A stretch of 10,478 bases of DNA from the NCBI RefSeq assembly GCF_040289485.1, contig NZ_PSLG01000069.1, forward strand, positions 1-10,478. Reading direction: 5' to 3'. Positions 5,196 to 10,478 of the stretch are shown piece after piece; position 1 is the stretch's first letter; every line of letters begins with the position of its first letter. Under the pieces are notes generated by a model. The model searched no databases and was not told where the DNA came from. It worked only from the letters and a program-made list of their open reading frames with translations. The DNA comes from Thermoflexus sp040289485 (GTDB lineage: Bacteria > Chloroflexota > Anaerolineae > Thermoflexales > Thermoflexaceae). The translations under genes were made by a program, and so were the position numbers.

Positions 5196-6182
5196 TCAGG
5201 TGAAGTCGATGCTGGAGGAGTCGCCGACGTTGAAGCGACGGAACCGGCCGCCCACGTAGGCGTCGCGGCCGATGAGGGAGCCCTCCAGGATGGCGTTGAC
5301 GATGCGCGCCCCGCTGTCCACGATGGAGTCCCGGATGATAGCGTTTTCGATGAAGCAGCCGTCGGCGATGGTGGCGTAGGGGCCGATCACGGCGTGGCGG
5401 ACGTGGGCGGAGGGGGAGATGAAGACCGGCGGGAGGATAACCACCCCCTCCCGCTGGGCCTCCCGGGAGTTGTCGTGGCCGTGGGCGAGCAGATAGCGGT
5501 TGGTCTCCAGGACCGCCTCCGGGGTCCCGCAATCCACCCAGACGTTCACCTCGCGGACCCGCAGGCGCTGGCCGTATTCCAGGAAGACGTTCAGGGCGTC
5601 GGTCAGGAAGTATTCCCCGCGCGTCCGGATCCCCCGGGCCATCAGTTCCTCGCAGGCCTTCACCAGCAAGGGGCCGTTGCGGATGTAATACATCCCGATC
5701 ACCGCCAGGCGGTTCTCCATGCTGGTGGGCTTCTCGACGAAGCGGGTGACATACCCTCGGGCGTCCAGTTCCACCACTCCGAAGCGGCGCGGGTCCTCCA
5801 CCTCTTTGACGAAGGCGACCCCGTCGGCGTCCATCTGATCCAGGTCCCGCAGGTCGGCCTCGAAGAGGGTGTCAGCGAAGAGGATGACGATGGGCCCATC
5901 GATGTGGTCGCGGGCCAGCCACAGGGCGTGGGCCTGGCCGAGCAGTTCCTTCTGCTCCACGTAACGGGCCGGCAGCCGGTAGGTGGTGTCCACATAGTGC
6001 TGGATCTGCTCCCCCAGGTAGCCGACGATGAAGATGTATTCCTCCGGGTTCAGGGCGGCCAGCCGCTCCAGGACGTAGCCCAGGAACGGCTTGCCGGCCA
6101 CGTTGATCAGGGGCTTGGGCTTGCTGTAGGTGTGCGGCCGCAGGCGGGTGCCGAACCCGGCGACCGGGATCACGGCTTTCAT
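5196..6182 (-). CDS. RmlA-like sugar-1-phosphate nucleotidylyltransferase with beta-helix tail
   Basis: This 328-residue cytosolic enzyme is predicted to make an NDP-sugar from a sugar 1-phosphate and an NTP. The N-terminal Rossmann-type domain (1-235) carries the nucleotide-binding signature AGFGTRLRPHT (8-18) followed by SKPKPLINVAGKP. It also has LFADTLFEADL, where the Asp would bind the metal, FVEKP, and WVDCGTPEAVLETNRYLL. Residues 245-320 form a short hexapeptide-repeat region (ISPSAHV, IGPYATI, IIRDSIV), as in the longer RmlA relatives and in bifunctional GlmU-like enzymes, where it mediates oligomerisation or regulation. Sugar and base specificity cannot be read from the sequence; glucose-1-phosphate with dTTP is the usual annotation. 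The start ATG has GGAGGAGG four bases upstream. It is separated by 238 bases from the ABC permease gene before it and by 286 bases from the polyamine gene after it, so it is probably transcribed alone. Confidence 0.9.
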   Translation of the reverse strand: MKAVIPVAGFGTRLRPHTYSKPKPLINVAGKPFLGYVLERLAALNPEEYIFIVGYLGEQIQHYVDTTYRLPARYVEQKELLGQAHALWLARDHIDGPIVILFADTLFEADLRDLDQMDADGVAFVKEVEDPRRFGVVELDARGYVTRFVEKPTSMENRLAVIGMYYIRNGPLLVKACEELMARGIRTRGEYFLTDALNVFLEYGQRLRVREVNVWVDCGTPEAVLETNRYLLAHGHDNSREAQREGVVILPPVFISPSAHVRHAVIGPYATIADGCFIENAIIRDSIVDSGARIVNAILEGSLIGRDAYVGGRFRRFNVGDSSSIDFT

Positions 6183-6215
6183 AGGGCCTCCTCCGGGCGA
6201 TGGGCTTCTCCTCCC

Positions 6216-6221
6216 ATCATA
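6216..6221 (-). promoter_or_regulatory. Possible -10 box of the nucleotidylyltransferase gene
   Basis: TATGAT on the minus strand lies 33 bases before the ATG at 6182. No good -35 is present at 16-18 bases (the best is TTCCGC at 18). It would give a leader of roughly 27 nt holding the GGAGGAGG site. Confidence 0.3.
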
Positions 6222-6258
6222 GCCCAGAGGGCCCGAAGGGCGGAACCGGCCGACGGCC

Positions 6259-6385
6259 TCAGGCCCCCAGCAGCGCGCGCAGGGCCCGTAACCGCGTCGC
6301 TGCTTTGGTGACGCGGAAGAAGGCCTCGTCCCCTTTGATCACCTGCCACCTCGCCGCCGAAGGCCGTGGCGGTGATGGGCAGCAC
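6259..6385 (-). pseudogene. Possible small gene broken by one extra base
   Basis: After the MalG-type permease, a GTG at 6385 has AAGGAGA nine bases upstream (6401-6395). It begins a frame reading MLPITATAFGGEVA. The adjacent frame then reads VIKGDEAFFRVTKAATRLRA and continues to a TGA at 6261-6259. The span is 127 bases, one more than 42 codons. Removing one G near 6350 joins the two into a 41-residue basic protein. No family was recognised. It may be a real frameshift, a sequencing error, the relic of a larger gene, or chance. The remainder of 6183-6420 holds only short GC hairpins and the possible -10 box. Confidence 0.3.
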
Positions 6386-6420
6386 CCGGCGGTTTCTCCT
6401 TGTCGGAGGCCCCGCGTCTT

Positions 6421-7251
6421 TCACCTCAACGTCCAGCCGATCAGGCCACGGATGTAGTAGCGCTGGAGCAGGGCGAAGACCAGGATCGGCACGCCCATGG
6501 TGAGGATCGAGGCAGCGGTCAGGGTCCCCCAGTCGATATGGTATTGCCCCCGCAGGAGGGGGATGCGCTGGGTGGCCACCAGTTTGTCCGGGTCGTAGAT
6601 CAGGATGAGGGCCATGAAGAAATCGTTCCAGGCCCAGGTCAGTTGCAGGGCGGCCGCGGAGGCCAGGCCAGGCAGGCTCAGGGGCAGGATGATCCGCAGG
6701 AAGATCTGGAAGCGGCTCGCCCCGTACAGGCTGGCTGCCTCCTCGATCTCCGGCGGGAGGGTCGAGAAATAGTTGCGCAGGAAGAGGATCACCCAGGGGA
6801 GGGCCCAGGCGGTGTGCACCAGGATCAGGCCGAGGTAGTGGTTAATGAGCCCCAGGTCCCGCATCAGGCGGAAGAGGGGCACGGCCACCATCTGCTGGGG
6901 GACAGCCATGAGCAGCACGATCAGGAGGAAGAGGGGATCCCGGATGGGCACCTCCACCCGCAGGAAGGCGTAGGCGGCCATGGCCCCCAGGAACAGCGGC
7001 AGGAGGGTGGAGGGGATCACCACCAGCAGGGAGTTGCGGATCCCCTGCCCGATGGGGGCGGTGGGGTGGTTCCACGCCTTGAGGAAGTTCTCCCAGGACA
7101 CGGTGAACGAGGAGAATTGCCACCAGCCGTGGATGAGTTCGCTCTGGGGCCGTAGGGCGCTCATCAGGATCCCCACGAAGGGGATGATCCAGATCAGGCC
7201 CGCCCCCCAGGCCACGAGGTTCAATCCGAGCCTCCGTCCGCGGCGCCCCAT
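6421..7251 (-). CDS. ABC sugar transporter permease, MalG type
   Basis: This 276-residue inner-membrane protein has about six transmembrane helices, the usual size for a MalG-type (CUT1) permease. The binding-protein-dependent transport domain ends with the EAA loop, EEAASLYGASRFQIFLRIIL (170-189) followed by PLSLPGL, which docks to the ATPase subunit. The first helix (about 9-31) follows a basic N-terminus. The start ATG lies 6 bases after the MalF-type stop, with GAGGGG overlapping that stop, so translation is probably coupled. It should pair with the upstream permease to form the channel for the lipoprotein's substrate. The operon has no ATPase; a shared MsmK/UgpC-type ATPase encoded elsewhere is the usual solution in this family. 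The substrate cannot be named from sequence. Confidence 0.92.
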   Translation of the reverse strand: MGRRGRRLGLNLVAWGAGLIWIIPFVGILMSALRPQSELIHGWWQFSSFTVSWENFLKAWNHPTAPIGQGIRNSLLVVIPSTLLPLFLGAMAAYAFLRVEVPIRDPLFLLIVLLMAVPQQMVAVPLFRLMRDLGLINHYLGLILVHTAWALPWVILFLRNYFSTLPPEIEEAASLYGASRFQIFLRIILPLSLPGLASAAALQLTWAWNDFFMALILIYDPDKLVATQRIPLLRGQYHIDWGTLTAASILTMGVPILVFALLQRYYIRGLIGWTLR

Positions 7252-7257
7252 GGCCCC

Positions 7258-8166
7258 TCACTCCGCCGAACGCATCGTCCGCACAAACCAGAGGCCGACG
7301 ATCAGGGTGAGGAGGGTGAGCAGGGTGGCCACCGCTGCCGCTTGGGGGAAGGCCAGGGCCTGGAAGGCGTAAAGATACATCTGGAGGGCGAGGACCATGG
7401 TGGCCCCGCCCGGCCCCCCCAGGGTGGCGGTGTAGACCAGGTCAAAGATTTTCAGTTCCCAGAGGATGGTCATGGCCACGATGACGGTGGTGACCGGCCG
7501 CAGGCTGGGGAGGGTGATATACCAGAACTGCTGAAGCGGGCCGGCCCCGTCCACAGCCGCCGCCTCATAGTAGTCCCGGGGGATGGTGGACAGCCTGGCG
7601 CTGTAAAGGATCATGCTGAAGCCTGTCCAGAGCCAGACGGAGCCCAGGATCAGGGCCAGCAACGCTGTCTCCGGATACGCCGTCCAGCTCCGCCCCAAGG
7701 CCGTGAGGCCGATGGCCCGCATGAGGGCCGGGAGGATCCCCGCGTTCTCATCAAACAAGAACCGGACGATCACCCCGCCGACGATCATGGGGGTGACCAT
7801 CCCCAGGAAGATGATCGACTGGATCAGGGTGGCCCCCCGCGCCCGCTCCAGCAGCACGGCCAGCAGCAGCCCCAGACCCACCGTAAGGGGGAGATGGAGC
7901 AGGATCCAGACGGCGTTGTGGACCAGGGAGCCCCACGGAGGCGGCCCCGGCGGGAAGCCCGTGAGGTTGAAGGTCTCCGGATCCGAGAGGACCTCGGCGA
8001 AGTTCCGCAGGCCGACGAAGGCCCCCCGCTTGTCGGTGAAACTCAGGGCGATGGTCTCGACGGCCGGCCGGATGATCAGGCCGGCGATCAGCAGGAGGGC
8101 GGGGCCCGTGAAGGCCAGGAAGGCCCCCCAGCGCCGCATCCACCGTCGGATCCGTCCGCCCCGCAT
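7258..8166 (-). CDS. ABC sugar transporter permease, MalF type
   Basis: This 302-residue inner-membrane protein has about six helices and lacks the large periplasmic domain of E. coli MalF, as is common in Gram-positive and Chloroflexota CUT1 systems. A basic N-terminus (MRGGRIRRWMRRWG) leads into the first helix (about 14-38). The EAA loop is at about 200-223 (YEAAAVDGAGPLQQFWYITL, then PSLRP), for contact with the ATPase. The open frame extends upstream to 8706 through the lipoprotein gene, but that part is antisense-like shadow sequence. The ATG at 8166 is chosen because it gives the family's N-terminus and has GAGAGG 7 bases upstream. It follows the lipoprotein gene by 62 bases containing a strong hairpin and is followed after 6 bases by the MalG-type gene. 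Confidence 0.92.
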   Translation of the reverse strand: MRGGRIRRWMRRWGAFLAFTGPALLLIAGLIIRPAVETIALSFTDKRGAFVGLRNFAEVLSDPETFNLTGFPPGPPPWGSLVHNAVWILLHLPLTVGLGLLLAVLLERARGATLIQSIIFLGMVTPMIVGGVIVRFLFDENAGILPALMRAIGLTALGRSWTAYPETALLALILGSVWLWTGFSMILYSARLSTIPRDYYEAAAVDGAGPLQQFWYITLPSLRPVTTVIVAMTILWELKIFDLVYTATLGGPGGATMVLALQMYLYAFQALAFPQAAAVATLLTLLTLIVGLWFVRTMRSAE

Positions 8167-8184
8167 TGTCCCCCCTCTCCCCGT

Positions 8185-8214
8185 GGGGGGCAGGCGGAGG
8201 GCCGCCTGCCCCCC
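8185..8214 (-). repeat. Perfect 13-bp intercistronic stem-loop
   Basis: GGGGGGCAGGCGG pairs without mismatch with its complement across a 4-base loop, between the binding-protein stop and the MalF-type start. There is no T-tract. Such hairpins between binding-protein and permease genes are known to stabilise the upstream mRNA, or partly stop transcription, so that binding protein is made in excess. That role is inferred here. Confidence 0.75.
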
Positions 8215-8228
8215 CGAACGCCGCGCGC

Positions 8229-9491
8229 TCATCGAGCGGGGAACTCCGCGTCCAGACGCCGGAGGACATTGTCCAGCATCTGGGGTCGGACCCACAGGAG
8301 CTTCATCTGGTCCCAGAACAGGCTCTGCCACTTCCCGCCCACCGCGTCGTCCAGGTCGGGCACCGTGGGCTGCTCCACCTTGGCCAGGGCCTCCGCCAGG
8401 GCCCGGTCGGCGGGCGGATAGACCTCCGGCGAGACGTCCTTGCGGCTGGCCAGTTTGCCGCCCTGCTGGGCCCGGAGCACCATCCCCTCTTTGCTGATCA
8501 TGAAGGCGATGAGTTGCTTGGCGGCCTCGACGTGTTCGCTGTATTTGGGGATGAAGGCCCAGTCCGTGCCGCCCACCACGCCCCGGGTGCCGGGCAGCGG
8601 GAAGACCCCCAGGTCGTTGGGATCCTTCACCATCCCTGTCAGCCAGTTCCCCATGAAGAACAGGCCGTACTCCTCGTTCCACCACAAGTCGATGGCCTGG
8701 GTCCATTCCACCGGGTCGCTGAAATACTTGCCCAGCAGGGGCACCAGCCGCTCGGCGAAGATGGCGCGGATCTTGGGGTCAGTGAACTTCACCTTCCCGG
8801 CGATGAGGTCCTGCTGGAGCGCGGGCCCGCCGAAGGCGATCAGGAAATGCTCCGCGATGTCGCCCACCGGCCAGCCCACCCCGTCCCCGGTGATGATGGG
8901 CTTCTTGATCCCCGGGATAGCGGCGATCTTGTCCAGGAGGGCCAGGAACTCCTCCCAGGTGGTGGGCGGCTGCAGGTTGTGCTTCTGGAAGAAGGACTTC
9001 TTATACCAGAACCCCGGCTTGACCCAGAGGACGTAGGGGACGGCGTAGATCCGGCCGTCGACAGGGGTGGGCTGCAGCACGAAGGCGCCGGCCTCCTTCT
9101 GCCATAGGTCCGTCAGGTCGACGGCGTGGTCCTTGTTCTCCCGGATCCACCACTCCCACATGAAGATCACGTCACCGGGGGCCTGTTTGGCCTCGAATTG
9201 GGGAGGCAGGACCTTGGCGAGGTCCTCCGCCCGGTAGATCCGGTAGCGGATCTGGAGGCCCAGTTTCTGCTTGGCGGCCTTCAAGACGGGGACGAACTGG
9301 TCCATCTCCGCCCCGGCCCACGGGCCGATGACCGTGAGGGTGGGGATCACCTTGGTGACCTCCACCGTCTTCTCGACCGGCTTCTCCACCACCCGGGTCT
9401 CCACGATGCGCTCCGGGGTGGGGGTGGCGGCCGGCACGCAGGCGCCCAGCAGCAGCATCAGGGGGATCCATGCCGAACCGATCCGCTTCAT
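8229..9491 (-). CDS. ABC transporter solute-binding lipoprotein, probably for a carbohydrate
   Basis: This is a 420-residue exported lipoprotein. A short hydrophobic signal ends in the lipobox LLGAC, so Cys18 would be acylated and the protein tethered outside the membrane. It is followed by a flexible, charged linker rich in Val, Glu and Lys (about 28-48), typical of Chloroflexota binding proteins. The rest matches the MalE/UgpB-type (cluster B) fold. Recognisable pieces are DVIFMWEWWI, VDGRIYAVPYVLWVKPGFWYK, LQPPTTWEEFLALLDKIA and LFFMGNWLTGM. The many Trp/Tyr residues suit stacking on a sugar, but the ligand cannot be named. The start is set by AGGAGGT five bases upstream, inside the end of the regulator gene, which it overlaps by ATGA. 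It delivers substrate to the two permeases downstream. Confidence 0.93.
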   Translation of the reverse strand: MKRIGSAWIPLMLLLGACVPAATPTPERIVETRVVEKPVEKTVEVTKVIPTLTVIGPWAGAEMDQFVPVLKAAKQKLGLQIRYRIYRAEDLAKVLPPQFEAKQAPGDVIFMWEWWIRENKDHAVDLTDLWQKEAGAFVLQPTPVDGRIYAVPYVLWVKPGFWYKKSFFQKHNLQPPTTWEEFLALLDKIAAIPGIKKPIITGDGVGWPVGDIAEHFLIAFGGPALQQDLIAGKVKFTDPKIRAIFAERLVPLLGKYFSDPVEWTQAIDLWWNEEYGLFFMGNWLTGMVKDPNDLGVFPLPGTRGVVGGTDWAFIPKYSEHVEAAKQLIAFMISKEGMVLRAQQGGKLASRKDVSPEVYPPADRALAEALAKVEQPTVPDLDDAVGGKWQSLFWDQMKLLWVRPQMLDNVLRRLDAEFPAR

Positions 9492-9503
9492 GGCTCACCT
9501 CCT
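9488..9503 (-). promoter_or_regulatory. ATGA overlap and Shine-Dalgarno coupling regulator and lipoprotein genes
   Basis: The regulator stop TGA (9490-9488) and the lipoprotein ATG (9491-9489) share an ATGA. AGGAGGT (9503-9497) lies inside the last codons of the regulator. This indicates one transcript and probable translational coupling. Confidence 0.8.
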
Positions 9504-10478
9504 GCGCCGCAGGATTGACGGATGACCAGCCCGGTGGCCAGCCGGATCTGCGCCATGGGAGGCCGGCCCTCCCGCATCCATTGGAGTAACAGCCGCCCTG
9601 CCTCTTGCCCCAGAGCCTCCGCCGGCAAATGCACCGTGGTCAAATGGGGATCCACATAGGCGGCCAGGGGGACGTCGTCGAAGCCCACCAGGGCCACGTC
9701 CTCGGGGACCCGCAGGCCGCGCCGCCGCAGGGCCTGCAGCGCCCCGAAGGCCACCACGTCGCTGGCCACGAACACCGCCGTGGGCGGGTCGGGAAGCGCC
9801 AGGAGCCGCTCCATCGCGGCCGCCCCGCTCGCCGGGGTGAAGGCCCCGAAGGCCACCCGGCGCTCGTCGTAGGGCACGCCGGCCTCCTCCAGGGCCTGCC
9901 GATAGCCCTGCCAGCGCTCGTAACTGGCCGTGTAGGAGAGCGGCGCGTTGGTGATCAGCCCGATCCGCCGGTGGCCCAGGGTCAGCAGATGGCGGGTGGC
10001 CCTGGCGGCCGCCTCCACGTTGTCCACGTCCACCGAGGGGAGGTCGCTGCCCGCCAGGTGGCCCAACAGGACCACCGGGGCTTCCCGCGCCCAGCGGTCC
10101 AGCCAGGGCCGATCCTCGAAGCGCGGCCCGGAGAGGATCAGCCCATCCACGCGGCGCTCCTGCCGCAAGATCCGCGTGGCTTCAGGGGGGTGGTCGGGAG
10201 CGAGGGGAAAAACCAACAGATGCAGCCCCTCCTCCCGCAGCACCTGACTCAGCCCGCGCAGCACCTCGGGGAGGAAGGCGTCGGCGAAAACCTGATCCGG
10301 GGTCTGGCGGAGGACGAGGGCGATGACATCCGAACGGCCGCGGACCAAATGACGGGCCCCGGCATGCGGCCGGTAGTTCAACTGGGCCGCCGCCGTCAGC
10401 ACCCGCGCCCGGGTCGCTGCGCTGATAAGCGGCCTTGTCAAGAGGATCCATGGAAATTGGGAGCGGACTGGCGAAAGC
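9488..10478 (-). CDS. LacI-family transcriptional regulator, incomplete at the window edge
   Basis: At least 317 residues are visible from a TTG at 10441. The frame stays open to the window edge, so the gene probably continues outside. The visible part begins inside the helix-turn-helix domain (TRPLISAATRARVLTAAAQL), then the hinge NYRPHAGARHLV. The periplasmic-binding-protein-like effector domain follows, with SVDVDNVEAA, LLTLGHRRIGLIT, VFVASDVVAFGALQALRR, VALVGFDDVPLAAY and LTTVHLPAEALGQEA. The first 20 or so residues of the DNA-binding domain are missing or garbled. Bases 10442-10478 read poorly in this frame, while the neighbouring frame gives ASPLPIS, close to the family's recognition-helix start (V-S-P-x-T-I-S). 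A frameshift or a sequence-end error is possible. As first gene of the transporter operon it is likely its sugar-responsive, self-controlled repressor. Confidence 0.85.
   Translation of the reverse strand, partial: LSPVRSQFPWILLTRPLISAATRARVLTAAAQLNYRPHAGARHLVRGRSDVIALVLRQTPDQVFADAFLPEVLRGLSQVLREEGLHLLVFPLAPDHPPEATRILRQERRVDGLILSGPRFEDRPWLDRWAREAPVVLLGHLAGSDLPSVDVDNVEAAARATRHLLTLGHRRIGLITNAPLSYTASYERWQGYRQALEEAGVPYDERRVAFGAFTPASGAAAMERLLALPDPPTAVFVASDVVAFGALQALRRRGLRVPEDVALVGFDDVPLAAYVDPHLTTVHLPAEALGQEAGRLLLQWMREGRPPMAQIRLATGLVIRQSCGAGGEP

Noticed and set aside
5046..6311. 421-codon plus-strand frame opposite the nucleotidylyltransferase
   Set aside because: It is antisense to a well-supported gene, is full of Gly/Asp/Val/His repeats typical of high-GC shadow frames, and has no recognisable domain.
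7342..8421. 359-codon plus-strand frame opposite the permease and lipoprotein genes
   Set aside because: Low-complexity Gly/Asp/Gln/Pro composition, spanning an operon boundary on the opposite strand.
8167..8706. 180-residue N-terminal extension of the MalF-type frame
   Set aside because: It lies within the lipoprotein gene in another frame, resembles no permease N-terminus, and the ATG at 8166 has its own ribosome-binding site.

Overview
The window is about 10.5 kb of GC-rich bacterial DNA. It most resembles a thermophilic member of the Chloroflexota (Anaerolineae/Thermoflexia type). This placement is inferred from three things: a branched-chain polyamine synthase, typical of thermophiles; a substrate-binding lipoprotein with the charged Val/Glu/Lys linker common in Chloroflexota; and the general character of the proteins. 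No rRNA, tRNA, CRISPR array or insertion sequence was seen.

Left part (1-3385). greA (+) converges on a MurJ-family flippase gene (-). That gene diverges from a small soluble histidine-kinase-like gene (+), which in turn converges on the polyamine gene. GC-rich hairpins sit in both convergent gaps, and the divergent 160-base gap carries promoter-like sites on both strands. Two proteins here are degenerate relative to their families. The kinase homologue has Ser where the phospho-accepting His should be and lacks the N-box Asn. The MurJ homologue lacks several charged cavity residues that matter in E. coli MurJ.

Middle part (3386-6182), the most interesting region. One 507-residue protein fuses an N4-bis(aminopropyl)spermidine synthase (BpsA) domain to a complete prokaryotic S-adenosylmethionine decarboxylase. 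The decarboxylase makes the aminopropyl donor that the synthase uses. Upstream is a strong SigA-type promoter (TTGTAA, 17 bases, TATAAT) and a leader of roughly 235 nt full of inverted repeats. The leader includes an 82-nt element closed by a perfect 12-bp stem, whose apical loop is complementary to the gene's Shine-Dalgarno sequence. This is a candidate, apparently unnamed, regulatory RNA for polyamine synthesis. The gene before it on the same strand is an RmlA-like sugar-1-phosphate nucleotidylyltransferase with a left-handed beta-helix tail.

Right part (6183-10478). This is a carbohydrate-type ABC uptake operon on the minus strand, transcribed lacI-type regulator, binding lipoprotein, MalF-type permease, MalG-type permease. 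The regulator and the lipoprotein gene overlap by ATGA. A perfect 13-bp intercistronic hairpin separates the lipoprotein from the permeases. No ATPase gene is present, so one encoded elsewhere is presumably shared. After the last permease lies a possible small gene broken by a single extra base. The regulator runs to the window edge, where its DNA-binding region is incomplete and looks frame-disturbed.
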